A stretch of DNA of 35,092 nt from Streptomyces cahuitamycinicus (GTDB lineage Bacteria > Actinomycetota > Actinomycetes > Streptomycetales > Streptomycetaceae). The DNA lies in NCBI RefSeq assembly GCF_002891435.1, contig NZ_POUC01000030.1, forward strand, positions 1-35,092, read 5' to 3'. The notes under the pieces were generated by a model. The model was not told the DNA's origin. It did no database searches and was given only the letters and a program-made list of their open reading frames with translations. The position numbers and the translations under genes were made by a program. Below, piece by piece: positions 20,366 through 29,243 of the stretch (position 1 is the stretch's first letter; every line of letters begins with the position of its first letter).

Positions 20366-22771
20366 CTAACCCCGCTTCACGTCACCCTTGCCGCAGGCGA
20401 TGCCGTCCCTGTCGCGGTCCAGGCCCAGCGGGTCGTCCTTGCCGTTGACCTTCAGGCGGCCGTAGTCGTTCTCCTTGAGCCACTCGCAGCGTGCCGCCGC
20501 GGTCTTCTTCACCTCCGACGGGAAGTCCGTCGGAACACAGACGTTGATCGAGCCGTAGTGGCGGTCGCAGCCGGAGACCGTGGGGCCGACCTTCTGCGAC
20601 ACCCGCTGCTTGCCGGGGCCCTCGGCCTTGCCCTTCGGCGCGTCGGCGAAGTCGTGGACGTGCGCCGAGGCGTCCGTCGCCTTCAGGGCCTGCGGGCCCT
20701 GGAGGTGCACCCACTTCGCCACCGACGGCACCCCGTTCGCGTCGACCGCGAAGAGCATGTACCAGCCGGGCGGGGCCAGGTTGGGGTTGCTCGTCACGTT
20801 CAGGTCGACGTTGTCGCCCTCGACGGACAGCGGCAGGTCCACGAACCGCTGGTTCGGGTCCGAGGAGTGCGTGACGGCGGCCGGGCGGATCAGCTGGGCC
20901 TTGGCCACGGGCCGGTCGACGGTGATCCGCTGGGTGTCGCCGTAGTTCCACTCGGTGTCGATGACGGAGGTGATCTGCGGGCGCGGGCCCTTGAACAGGT
21001 AGGGCGGGCTGTAGACCGACACGTCGTGGTTCCAAGTGCCGTTGCCCGGGTTGTCGCCGGTGGTCATCACACGGCCGTCGGGCAGCAGGAACGCCGAGGA
21101 GTGGTAGCCGCGCGCCTCGGGGTCGACGGCCACCGGGTCGAACGTCTCCGACGCCGGGTCGAAGATCGACGTCTCGTAGACGGGGTTGGCGCGGTTGTGC
21201 AGTGCGCCGCCCGTCTCCAGTACCTTGCCGTCGGGCAGGAGCACCGCGGAGACGTACATCTTGCCCTGGTTCCCGGTCTGCGGGACGGGCCCGTTGCCGA
21301 GGTCGACCGTGCCCTGCGGGATCGGCGGCCCGGCCACGTAGGACGGGTTGGGCTGCTTGAGGTCGATGATGTCGGTCAGGCGGTTCGCCTCCGGGTTGGA
21401 GTCGATGTTGCCGCCGCCGAGGGTGAGGACCTTCTGGTCCTGCGCGGGGGGCAGCAGCACGCTGGCCGACTGGTCGCGCTCGTCCTTGTTGCGCAGGCCC
21501 GGCACCTGCGTGGTGGTGTTGGCCCCGTAGTCGTAGATCGCCGAGCCGGTGCCGGGGATGTTGTTGCCGAAGACGTGGCTGCCCGAGTAGAAGAGGCGGC
21601 CGTCCTGCATGAGGATCATCGACGGGTACAGGCCCCAGTAGGACCAGGTCTGGTTGACCTTCCACAGCGGCTGCCACTGCTGCTCGGCCTCGGAGAACAG
21701 CTCGGCGGTGACCGAGCCGGTGGAGTCCTCGCGCAGGCCGCCGAAGGAGATGACGTCGCCGTTGCCGAGGATCGTCGCCGACGGGTACCAGTGGCCGTCG
21801 TTCATGTCGTTGGTCTTGGAGTAGGTCTCGGTCTCCGGGTCGAAGACGTACGAGTCCTTGTAGCCCTGGTAGCCGACGCGGCCGTCCGCCGTCGGGTAGC
21901 CCTTGTTGCCGGACATCACCAGCACCCGGCCGTCCTGGAGCTGGACGTGGCCGGCGCAGAACATGTCCTTCGGCGTGGGGATGACCTTGTAGGAGCCGTT
22001 CGCCGGGTCGTACACGGCCGAGGTGAAGGTGCCGGCCTCGAACATCGACTCGTCGTTGCCGGAGCCCGCGATCAGCAGCACCTTGCCGTTGTGCAGAACG
22101 ACGGAGTGCATGGAGCGGACCGGGTTCCGCGTGGGCAGCACGTCCCACTTGCCGTTCGCGCACTGCTCGGCGGTGCCGGTGCACTCCGGGGGCAGGACCG
22201 GGTCGGGGACCTGGTCCATCGTGTAGTCGTCGGTGGTGGCGGAGCCGGTGCCGTAGACGGAGACGCCCCAGGAGATGCGGTCGGTGCCGGCGGGGACCTC
22301 GGGCGTGCGGACGGTGGCCTCGGTCCAGTCGCCGGCCAGGTCCAGCGTCTTGAGGTCGGTCCAGTACTGCCAGCCGGCCGTGGGGTCGTGCCGGAACAGG
22401 GTGATCGCGGCGTCCGGGGTCGTCGTCTTGTACCAGAGGCCGAGGTCGTACTGCTTGCCCGGCGTCACCACCGGCGCGCAGTCGGCGGACTCGGTGATCA
22501 GCGCCTTGCGGTCGCCCTCCACGCGCCGGGTCAGCTCGACCTTCATGGCCTTGGAGCCGGTGTGCGCGTCGGCCGTGGTGGTGAAGGAGAAGTCGTTGTC
22601 GCCCCAGCCGGACTTCTCCCAGCAGTACGGCATGTCGCCGGTGCCGGCGGTCTCGAACCCGGGGTTCTCGATGAGGTTGGCGGCGGAGGCGGACTGGGGT
22701 GCGGTCAGGAGCAGGCTCGAGGTGAGGCCCGCCACGGACAGGAGTGCGGTCGTTCTGCGACGAAGGTTCAC
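20366..22771 (-). CDS. Secreted galactose-oxidase-like copper radical oxidase with C-terminal calcium-binding-like tail
   Basis: The protein has 801 residues from the GTG at 22771, with AGGAGAG upstream. Residues 1-30 are a signal peptide; 32-190 form a carbohydrate-binding-type beta sandwich (NLIENPGFETAG at its start); 205-590 form a kelch beta-propeller; 595-692 form the DUF1929 E-set domain. The copper radical site is conserved: C272 (DMFCAGH) for the thioether cross-link, a Tyr in GYQGYKDSY (300-308), Y556-H557 (RGYHSSAFLLPDGR) and H635 (AAVTHSSDPNQR). The tail (735-801) carries paired cysteines and DRDRDGIACG, an excalibur-like Ca-binding motif. Such enzymes oxidise an alcohol to an aldehyde with release of H2O2. 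The S. lividans relative GlxA acts on a tip glycan made by CslA. Here the gene follows three glycosyltransferase genes (GTGA overlap), so its substrate is probably their product. Confidence 0.92.
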   Translation of the reverse strand: MNLRRRTTALLSVAGLTSSLLLTAPQSASAANLIENPGFETAGTGDMPYCWEKSGWGDNDFSFTTTADAHTGSKAMKVELTRRVEGDRKALITESADCAPVVTPGKQYDLGLWYKTTTPDAAITLFRHDPTAGWQYWTDLKTLDLAGDWTEATVRTPEVPAGTDRISWGVSVYGTGSATTDDYTMDQVPDPVLPPECTGTAEQCANGKWDVLPTRNPVRSMHSVVLHNGKVLLIAGSGNDESMFEAGTFTSAVYDPANGSYKVIPTPKDMFCAGHVQLQDGRVLVMSGNKGYPTADGRVGYQGYKDSYVFDPETETYSKTNDMNDGHWYPSATILGNGDVISFGGLREDSTGSVTAELFSEAEQQWQPLWKVNQTWSYWGLYPSMILMQDGRLFYSGSHVFGNNIPGTGSAIYDYGANTTTQVPGLRNKDERDQSASVLLPPAQDQKVLTLGGGNIDSNPEANRLTDIIDLKQPNPSYVAGPPIPQGTVDLGNGPVPQTGNQGKMYVSAVLLPDGKVLETGGALHNRANPVYETSIFDPASETFDPVAVDPEARGYHSSAFLLPDGRVMTTGDNPGNGTWNHDVSVYSPPYLFKGPRPQITSVIDTEWNYGDTQRITVDRPVAKAQLIRPAAVTHSSDPNQRFVDLPLSVEGDNVDLNVTSNPNLAPPGWYMLFAVDANGVPSVAKWVHLQGPQALKATDASAHVHDFADAPKGKAEGPGKQRVSQKVGPTVSGCDRHYGSINVCVPTDFPSEVKKTAAARCEWLKENDYGRLKVNGKDDPLGLDRDRDGIACGKGDVKRG

Positions 22772-23961
22772 GCGGCTCTCCTCGCGGTGCGGCTGTCGCT
22801 CCCGGGCTTCTCACCGGTCCGGCGGGGCAGGTAGACCAGCGCTTCGGTGGCCGCGAAGCGCAGGACGAACGTCGTCACCAGCGCGAGCGCGGTGGCCGAC
22901 AGCACGCCCAGGTCGAGCTGGTGCACGAACAGGGCGATCAGCGGGATGCGCAGCACCAGGTCGGCGTTGGCGAGCAGTGCGAACCGTCCCGCCCGGTCCC
23001 ACCAGTGCCGGTGCCGGCGCCGCTCGCGGAACAGCAGGTGCTCGATGAGCACGAAGTTCCAGGCGACGCCGAGCTGGTTGGCGAGGATCTCCGCCGGTAC
23101 GTAGTGCAGGCCGGCGCCGGTCAGCGCCCACAGGCCCAGCAGGTTCGGCACGAAGCCGGTCAGCCCGATCAGGCCGAAGCCGACCATGCGCGCGACCGAC
23201 GAGGCGGCGCGCAGCCCGGCCAGGTGGCGCAGGAAGCGGAAGCCTTCCTGCGCGGTGGACTTGGACTCCCCGGCGAACCGGTCCTGGAAGACGAAGGGCA
23301 CCTCGGAGACCGTGCGGGGACGGCTGCGGACGGCGAGTTCGAGGAGGATCTTGTAGCCGAGCGGCTGGAGGACCTCGGCCGTGACCGCGCTGCGGCGGAT
23401 CGCGAAGAAGCCGCTCATCGGGTCGCTGATGCCGTGCAGCCGGCGTGGGAACAACGCCTTGGCCAGCCAGGTGGCCCCGCGCGAGACGGCCACGCGGTAG
23501 CTGCCCGCGAGTCCGGCCCGGCTGCCGCCCTTGATGTACCGGGAGGCGACGACCAGTCCGGCGTTGGCCCGCTCGCCGGTGGCGACCAGGTCGGGCACGA
23601 GGGCCGGCGGGTGCTGGCAGTCGCCGTCCATGACGACGATCCAGTCGGACGTGGCCGCCTTCAGCCCCTCGACGACCGCGCCGCCGAGCCCGCCCACCGG
23701 CTCCTGGCGGTGCAGCACGGTCACCGGGAACGGGCAGTCCCGCGCCGCCTTCTCGATGACCTCGGGCGTGTCGTCGGTGGAGTCGTCCACGAAGACGACC
23801 TCACAGGGCAGCCGGGCCGGGACGGTCTCGGTGATCTGGCGCAGCAACTGCCGTACGTTCGCCGACTCGTTGAACGTCGGGACGACGATGGTGACGGCGC
23901 CCGGTTCGGGGACTTCGGCGGTCTCGACGACCTCTCCGGGGGCGGTGGACTCCTGGCTCAT
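22768..23961 (-). CDS. DPM1-type GT2 glycosyltransferase fused to a GtrA membrane domain
   Basis: The protein has 397 residues with an ATG at 23961. Residues 20-240 form a dolichyl-phosphate-mannose-synthase-like GT2 domain: VVPTFNESANV, FVDDSTDDTPEV (D59-D60), MDGDCQHPP (D112-x-D114) and HGISDPMSGFFAIRR. Residues about 255-385 form a four-helix GtrA domain (VGFGLIGLTGFVPNLLGLW, NQLGVAWNFVLIEHLLFRER). Such fusions transfer a sugar from a nucleotide donor to polyprenyl phosphate at the inner face of the membrane and may help flip the product. The TGA overlaps the oxidase GTG and the ATG overlaps the upstream TGA, so translation of all four genes is coupled. The natural partner is the GT-C enzyme encoded next to it, which would use the polyprenyl-phosphate sugar outside. 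The donor sugar is unknown. Confidence 0.93.
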   Translation of the reverse strand: MSQESTAPGEVVETAEVPEPGAVTIVVPTFNESANVRQLLRQITETVPARLPCEVVFVDDSTDDTPEVIEKAARDCPFPVTVLHRQEPVGGLGGAVVEGLKAATSDWIVVMDGDCQHPPALVPDLVATGERANAGLVVASRYIKGGSRAGLAGSYRVAVSRGATWLAKALFPRRLHGISDPMSGFFAIRRSAVTAEVLQPLGYKILLELAVRSRPRTVSEVPFVFQDRFAGESKSTAQEGFRFLRHLAGLRAASSVARMVGFGLIGLTGFVPNLLGLWALTGAGLHYVPAEILANQLGVAWNFVLIEHLLFRERRRHRHWWDRAGRFALLANADLVLRIPLIALFVHQLDLGVLSATALALVTTFVLRFAATEALVYLPRRTGEKPGSDSRTARRAA

Positions 23962-25607
23962 CGCGCGCCTCCGGCGGTGGTCTGTATCTGGCGGATCTCG
24001 ATGCGGTCATCGCCGGTGCCGAAAGTGGCGACCGGGTCCGAGTGCTCCATGGCGGCCTTGACGTTGGGCAGGTCGGCCGCATCCCGTCGCACGGTCGGCG
24101 AGGCGACGACGTAGTCGAGGTCCTTCCAGCCGCGCGGCATCGTCTTCGTCACCGCCGGGTCGAGGTCGGCCTTGTAGAACCAGATGACGCCGAGCCCGGG
24201 CCGGTAGCCCTGGTGCACCAGGTCCAGGAAGAGGGCGTCGTCCACCAGCACCCGGGTGCGTTCCGGGTCCTCGACCTCCGTGGCCAGCCACTTGGAGGCG
24301 GCCCTGTAGGGGGCGTTGGCGTCGGTGGTGACGGCCGTGTGCGCGCCGTCGTACCAGCGGGGCACGACGTAGGCGCCGGCGGCCAGGGCGAGCACGGCGG
24401 CGAGCGCGTACCGGCCCACACTGACGTAGCGTTTCTCCGCCTCGGAGCGCCAGCGGCTCAGCACCGCGTGGGCGACGGAGGCGGTACCTCCGGCGAGGAC
24501 CAGTCCGAGGAACGGCAGGGCCTGGATGACGTACATCGCGGGCAGGTAGCCGTTCGGGCGCAGGGCCAGCGCGGCGAAGATCGCCACGGCCAGGGCCGGT
24601 CCGGCCAGGGCCCGGGCGGTGACCGACCAGCGCCAGGTGAGGAGCAGGAGCAGGGCGCCCGCGAGACCGCCGAGGGGCAGGACCTTGTCGTAGTAGAGCC
24701 ACGACTGGAGCACGCCCCAGGAGCCGGAGCCCTGGTCCAGGATGAAGCCCGAACCGGGTCTGGTCATCTGGTACTTGACGCCGTCCCAGAGGGAGACGTG
24801 CCCGGCGCCGGGCAGTAACTCGCCCTTGAGCAGGGCGAACAGCGGGTACGAGAAGCCGATCAGGGCGCAGGCCGTGACGGCTCCGGTGATGGCGAACTTG
24901 CGGGTGTCCCGGTGGCTGTGGCGCCACATGGTGAGGAACAGGGCGGGCAGGACGACGAGCATCGTCTCCTTGGTGAGGACGGCCGTCGCGGCCGCGATGC
25001 CCGCGCCGAAGTGGTGCCACAGGTGGCGGTTCGGGGAGGCGGCCAGGGTGAAGGCCAGCAGCGTCCACATCACCGCGAGGTTGTCGAGGAAGATCTCCCG
25101 CTGGAGGACGACCGACAGCGGTGAGAGGCCGAAGAACACCATGCCGAGTGCGGCGGCCCAGCGGGGCAGGGCGAGGCGGCGGCCCAGTACGTAGACGAGG
25201 ACCGCGCTGATGCCGCTGATCAGCAGCATCGCGGCGCGCATGGTGCCCACCGTCATCGACTCGGGACTGATCAGCGCCGGGATCCAGGTCAGCACGGCGA
25301 TCTGGATCCAGCCGAGCGGCGGATGGTCGTACCAGTAGGTGTAGTGGGCCAGGCCGTTGCCCTGCTGGACCGACCAGGCCTGGGCGAGATAGGTGCCCTC
25401 GTCGTCGCTGAGGGCCGGGTAGTCGCCGATGTTCCAGCCCTGCACGACGAGGATCGCCACGAGGAGGACACCGCACAGGAGCAGGTCCGACCGGGAGGAG
25501 CGCAGCCGGCTCGGCGGCTCGGGTCTGCGGTGCGTGCCGGTCCGGGGCGCAGGCCGGCGCTGCGCGGGGACCTTCGAAGCGGTCACCGCGGGAAGGGTGG
25601 AGGTCAC
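23958..25607 (-). CDS. GT-C fold membrane glycosyltransferase (GT39/ArnT-like)
   Basis: The protein has 549 residues from the GTG at 25607. A 40-residue basic cytoplasmic tail precedes TM1 (LLLCGVLLVAILVVQGW). The first outside loop has SDDEGTYLAQAW (D68-D69-E70) and YDHPPLGWIQ, the acidic catalytic motif and HPP block of GT-C enzymes that take sugar from polyprenyl-phosphate donors. About 11-12 hydrophobic segments follow, then a C-terminal soluble domain (about 430-549: DYVVASPTVRRDA and similar) facing outside. It would transfer a sugar to a glycan, lipid or protein acceptor on the outer face. Both ends overlap neighbours by 4 bp. Codon 264 (24818-24816, in KGELLPG) is TTA, so full translation should need bldA tRNA. 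Because the genes are coupled, that could affect the downstream GT2 and oxidase genes too. The acceptor is unknown. Confidence 0.92.
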   Translation of the reverse strand: MTSTLPAVTASKVPAQRRPAPRTGTHRRPEPPSRLRSSRSDLLLCGVLLVAILVVQGWNIGDYPALSDDEGTYLAQAWSVQQGNGLAHYTYWYDHPPLGWIQIAVLTWIPALISPESMTVGTMRAAMLLISGISAVLVYVLGRRLALPRWAAALGMVFFGLSPLSVVLQREIFLDNLAVMWTLLAFTLAASPNRHLWHHFGAGIAAATAVLTKETMLVVLPALFLTMWRHSHRDTRKFAITGAVTACALIGFSYPLFALLKGELLPGAGHVSLWDGVKYQMTRPGSGFILDQGSGSWGVLQSWLYYDKVLPLGGLAGALLLLLTWRWSVTARALAGPALAVAIFAALALRPNGYLPAMYVIQALPFLGLVLAGGTASVAHAVLSRWRSEAEKRYVSVGRYALAAVLALAAGAYVVPRWYDGAHTAVTTDANAPYRAASKWLATEVEDPERTRVLVDDALFLDLVHQGYRPGLGVIWFYKADLDPAVTKTMPRGWKDLDYVVASPTVRRDAADLPNVKAAMEHSDPVATFGTGDDRIEIRQIQTTAGGAR

Positions 25608-26893
25608 GCGGGAACGTCCTCTCGGGTCACGGGAGCGTCCTGACGGGGCGTGGCCGGCTCGTCGAGATGCGCGCCGACATGGGTCGTCAGCTCCCAGTCG
25701 TTGCGGCCGCGCTGCTCACGCCAGACGGCCCGCACGGCCGCACCGGCGAGCAGGACCTGGTAGAAGGGGCCGCCCACGATCAGCTTCAGGTAGTGCCCGA
25801 AGCGGACGCGCAGCCCGTACTGCCTGCCGAAGTCGTGCAGTCCGACGATCTCGAAGACGAAGGTGACCAGCGCGGTGACAGCCGGCAGGAAGGTGATGAA
25901 GGCGATGCCGACGGGCACGTCGAGGAACAGCGCGATCGCGACGTTCAGCGGGATGATGACGCCGGTGAAGGCCTGCATGAACGGCGTCATCAGGGTGTAG
26001 CGGGCGAGCAACCGCTGCCCGAGGGTGGGCAGTTGCTTCCAGTCCTTCTTCCGGTACACCTGCAAGAACCCCTGGTTCCAGCGGGTGCGCTGCTTAAGCA
26101 GGGACATCAGCGAGCCGGGGGTCTCCTCCCGGGTCACCATGTCGGAGTCGTAGGCGACGACGACCTTCTTGCCGACGCTGGACAGGCGCACTCCGAGGTC
26201 GCAGTCCTCGGCGAGGCAGTCCGGGTCCCAGCCGTCGGCTTCCCTGAGGACGTCCGTGCGGACGAAGACGGTGTTGCCGCCAAGCGGAATGAAACCTTTC
26301 TGCGCGTGCAGGTGGAGCCGCGAGCGGAACCAGAAGAAGTACTCCAGACAGTTGCGCAGGCTGTACCAGCTGGAGTGGAAGTTGATCAGCTGCACTCCGC
26401 CCTGCACGACGTCCGCGCCGGTGGTGCGGAAGGCGTGGTCGACGTGCGCGAGGAGCTCGGGGTGGACCTGGTCCTCCGCGTCGAACACGCCGACGACGTC
26501 GCCGCGGCAGTGCGGCAGCGCCGTGTTCATGGCCTTCGGCTTGTTCTTCTTCTCGTGGCGGTCGACGACGACCCGGACCCGTGGGTCACGCGCGGCGGCC
26601 CGCTCGGCCACCGCGGTGGTCTCCGGGTCGTCGTGCCCGACGATCACGATGATCTCGAAGTCGGTGTGGCTCGACTCCAGCAGCCGCTGGACCGTGTGGT
26701 CCAGCACCGCCTGTTCGTGCCGCGCGGGCAGCAGCAGCGAGAAGGAGACGTGCTCGTCCCCGTCCGGACTGCTGAACCGGGTGGAGGCGAGCACTTCCGG
26801 CGTGCGCCAGGCGTGCATCTGCCACCACAGTGTGAACGCCGCCATCCAGAACAGGGCCAGTGAAACGACAGCGATGAAGACAGACGTCAGCAA
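25604..26893 (-). CDS. Processive GT2 glycosyltransferase (cellulose-synthase/PgaC-like)
   Basis: The protein has 429 residues and a TTG start at 26893, with a G-run (26905-26900) 6 bp upstream serving as ribosome site. One TM (residues 3-25) precedes the catalytic domain: SLLLPARHEQ, VGHDDPET (D88-D89), VFDAEDQVHP (D138-x-x-D141), CLAEDCDLGVRL (E229-D230) and QRTRWNQGF (268-276), the Q-x-x-RW motif of processive synthases. Three or more C-terminal TM segments follow, ending WELTTHVGAH. Enzymes of this type make beta-linked polysaccharides such as cellulose, PNAG or hyaluronan and extrude them through the membrane. It lacks the long N-terminus of CslA and a PilZ domain. It is first in a four-gene operon that ends with a copper radical oxidase, which suggests polymer synthesis followed by oxidation. 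The polymer identity is open. Confidence 0.93.
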   Translation of the reverse strand: MLTSVFIAVVSLALFWMAAFTLWWQMHAWRTPEVLASTRFSSPDGDEHVSFSLLLPARHEQAVLDHTVQRLLESSHTDFEIIVIVGHDDPETTAVAERAAARDPRVRVVVDRHEKKNKPKAMNTALPHCRGDVVGVFDAEDQVHPELLAHVDHAFRTTGADVVQGGVQLINFHSSWYSLRNCLEYFFWFRSRLHLHAQKGFIPLGGNTVFVRTDVLREADGWDPDCLAEDCDLGVRLSSVGKKVVVAYDSDMVTREETPGSLMSLLKQRTRWNQGFLQVYRKKDWKQLPTLGQRLLARYTLMTPFMQAFTGVIIPLNVAIALFLDVPVGIAFITFLPAVTALVTFVFEIVGLHDFGRQYGLRVRFGHYLKLIVGGPFYQVLLAGAAVRAVWREQRGRNDWELTTHVGAHLDEPATPRQDAPVTREDVPA

Positions 26894-27039
26894 ACAGATC
26901 CCCCCAGATCCCAGAGCCCCCGGTCGTGACGGTGTGCCGGTGCGGCCCCTCCCGTCACGTCACTGTGCAGAGATTAGGGGGGAACTGTGAAGCCTGGGGG
27001 CTGTTCAGATAAAGAGCGTGTTTCCGTTGATACCCAACT

Positions 27040-29073
27040 TCAGTCGCTCAGCACCGCACGCAACCGTTCAACTTCCGTTGTAGGCGCGTCACATGTGAAG
27101 TTACGGCAGACATAGGCCGCCGGTTCACCGCCAACCAGCGGACGGTCGCTGAGCAGCGGGAACTCGTCGCTCTGCGGGGTGCCGACGGCGACGACGGCGC
27201 CCGGCGCGGTACCCAGAAGTGCCGTGCGGTGCAAGGACCTTGTGCCCTCGTCGTCGAGCGACGGCCCCACGACCGCCACTTCCCGCGGCCCGTCCAGCAC
27301 GGCCTCCGCCACGGCCAGCCCCCAGCCGATGAAGCGGGGCACGCGCGGCCCGAGCGCCTTGACCACACCGAGCGCCTTCTCCGCGGCCGTGCGGTGCGGC
27401 TCCGAACCGGTGTGCGCGGCGTACCCCAGCAGGGCACCGGCCGCCGCGCTCCAGCCGGACGGCGCGGCGTTGTCGGTCGGGTCCTGCGGACGGCGGATCA
27501 ACCGCTCGGCGTCGGCCGCGGTGTCGTACAGCGAACCCGACTCCGGGTCGGTGAAACGCGCTAGGACGTGGTCGACGAGGAAGCCGGCGAACTCCAGCCA
27601 GACGCCCTCCCCGGTGACGGACGCGAGCGCGAGGAAACCCTCCGCCACATCGGCGTAGTCCTCCAGGACACCCGCGTTGGCACCGGCATGGCCGTCCTTG
27701 CTGGTGCGGGTGAGCCGGGCCTGCTCGTCCAGGTGCAGCCGGACGAGCAGGTCGGCCGCGGCGACGGCGGCCTCGACCAGATCGGGCCGGTCGAAGTAGG
27801 CGCCCGTCTCGGCGAGCGCGGCGATAGCGAGGCCGTTCCAGGCGGCGACGACCTTGTCGTCCCGGCCGGGCGCCGGCCGCTCCGACCGCGCCGCCAGCAG
27901 CCGCTCCCGGACCGAGGCGACCTTCTCCGCGTCGGCCAGCCCGTCCCGCACGGGCAGTTGGAGGACCGACGCGCCCTCCTCGAACGTGCCCTCCTCGGTC
28001 ACCCCGAAGTGCCGCACGGCGAAGTCCGCGTCCTGCTCGCCGAGGACCTCCCGCAACTGCTCCGGCGTCCACACGTAGTACGCGCCCTCGACGTGCCTGC
28101 CGGTGCCGTCGTCGCTGTCGGCGTCCAGCGCGGAGGCGAACCCGCCCTCGTTCGTGCGCAGTTCACGCACCATGAAGTCGGCGGTCTCCAGGGCGACGCG
28201 CCGCGCGAGCTCCGAGCCGGTGGCACGCCAGAGATGGGCGTACACCCGGCACAGCAGGGCGTTGTCGTACAGCATCTTCTCGAAGTGCGGCACGACCCAG
28301 TCACGGTCGACCGAGTAGCGGGCGAAGCCGCCCCCGAGCTGGTCGTAGATCCCGCCCCGGGCCATGCGCTCGCAGGTGTCCTGCGCCATCTGCAGGGCTC
28401 CCTCGGCGCCCGTGCGGGCATGGTGGCGCAGCAGGAACTCCAGCACCATCGACGGCGGGAACTTCGGTGCCCCGCCGAATCCGCCGCGCTGCGGGTCGTA
28501 CTCCCGGGTCAGCCCGAGCAGCGCCTGTGCGAGCTCCTCCTCACCAGGGGTCTGCGCGTCGCCGTAGGAGATCTCCCGCCCGGCCAGATCCCGGACGATC
28601 TTCCCGGCGACCTCGGTCACCTCGTCCCGTCGCTCGTCCCACGCCTGGTGCACACCCTGGAGCACCTGCCGGAAGGACGGCATGCCCTGGCGGGGAGCGG
28701 GCGGGAAGTACGTGCCGAAGTAGAAGGGCTCGGCCTCCGGGGTGAGGAAGACGGTCATGGGCCAGCCGCCCTGCCCGGTCGCCGCCTGCACGGCCTCCAT
28801 GTAGACGGCGTCCACGTCGGGGCGTTCTTCGCGGTCGACCTTCACATTGACGTAGTGCGCGTTGAGGTACTCGGCGGTCTCCTGGTCCTCGAAGGACTCA
28901 TGAGCCATGACGTGGCACCAGTGACAGCTGCTGTATCCGATGCTGAGCAGGACGGGCACGTTCCGCTTCCGCGCCTCCTCGAAAGCCTCTTCCGTCCAGG
29001 GCCACCAGTCGACGGGGTTGTCGGCGTGCTGGAGCAGGTACGGGGACGTCTCATGAGCCAGTCGGTTCGGCAT
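27040..29073 (-). CDS. DUF255 / YyaL-type thioredoxin-domain protein (SSP411-like)
   Basis: The protein has 677 residues from the ATG at 29073, with GATGGAGG upstream. The start [26 protein letters not shown] is diagnostic of the family. A thioredoxin-like domain (1-160) has [14 protein letters not shown] with C50-x-x-C53, then [12 protein letters not shown] and [11 protein letters not shown]. The remainder is a (alpha/alpha)6-like domain ([66 protein letters not shown]) resembling N-acylglucosamine epimerase folds. The human relative is spermatogenesis-associated protein 20. The function is not established. The protein is cytoplasmic, as no signal is present. Upstream, on the other strand, is the STAND gene. 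The 146 bp between this gene and the GT operon downstream contains only weak hexamers. Confidence 0.95.
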   Translation of the reverse strand: MPNRLAHETSPYLLQHADNPVDWWPWTEEAFEEARKRNVPVLLSIGYSSCHWCHVMAHESFEDQETAEYLNAHYVNVKVDREERPDVDAVYMEAVQAATGQGGWPMTVFLTPEAEPFYFGTYFPPAPRQGMPSFRQVLQGVHQAWDERRDEVTEVAGKIVRDLAGREISYGDAQTPGEEELAQALLGLTREYDPQRGGFGGAPKFPPSMVLEFLLRHHARTGAEGALQMAQDTCERMARGGIYDQLGGGFARYSVDRDWVVPHFEKMLYDNALLCRVYAHLWRATGSELARRVALETADFMVRELRTNEGGFASALDADSDDGTGRHVEGAYYVWTPEQLREVLGEQDADFAVRHFGVTEEGTFEEGASVLQLPVRDGLADAEKVASVRERLLAARSERPAPGRDDKVVAAWNGLAIAALAETGAYFDRPDLVEAAVAAADLLVRLHLDEQARLTRTSKDGHAGANAGVLEDYADVAEGFLALASVTGEGVWLEFAGFLVDHVLARFTDPESGSLYDTAADAERLIRRPQDPTDNAAPSGWSAAAGALLGYAAHTGSEPHRTAAEKALGVVKALGPRVPRFIGWGLAVAEAVLDGPREVAVVGPSLDDEGTRSLHRTALLGTAPGAVVAVGTPQSDEFPLLSDRPLVGGEPAAYVCRNFTCDAPTTEVERLRAVLSD

Positions 29074-29077
29074 GCCT

Positions 29078-29096
29078 CCATCCTGCCTCAGGATGG
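29078..29096. promoter_or_regulatory. Inverted repeat adjoining the ribosome site of the DUF255 gene
   Basis: CCATCCTG-CCT-CAGGATGG is a perfect 8-bp-arm repeat that begins 5 bp upstream of the ATG at 29073. In the mRNA its 3' arm ends at the first G's of the GGAGG, so a folded stem would crowd the ribosome site. It could instead be a DNA operator. Confidence 0.4.
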
Positions 29097-29243
29097 CCGC
29101 CGGGCCGCGGAACGCAGCCCCTCGCGCGAGCGAGCAGCCCGTGGGTCACCGGACCGCATCCGTTGATCGTCGCCCCCTCGCGCTCACGCCTCCCACCAAG
29201 GACACTCGTAGGCAAAGGAGTTGCCGCCGGAGGGGGACGTGAC

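Noticed and set aside
25604..26893. Orthologue of CslA, MatB or PNAG synthase PgaC
   Set aside because: The motifs fit the general processive GT2 group, but the neighbours (no PgaB-like deacetylase, no MatA, no endoglucanase, extra GT-C and DPM1-GtrA genes) and the short N-terminus do not match those loci as I know them. No specific polymer is claimed.
26894..27039. Strong promoter for the glycan operon
   Set aside because: TTATCT and TAATCT hexamers occur on the minus strand, but neither has a -35 at acceptable spacing, so no promoter feature is listed.
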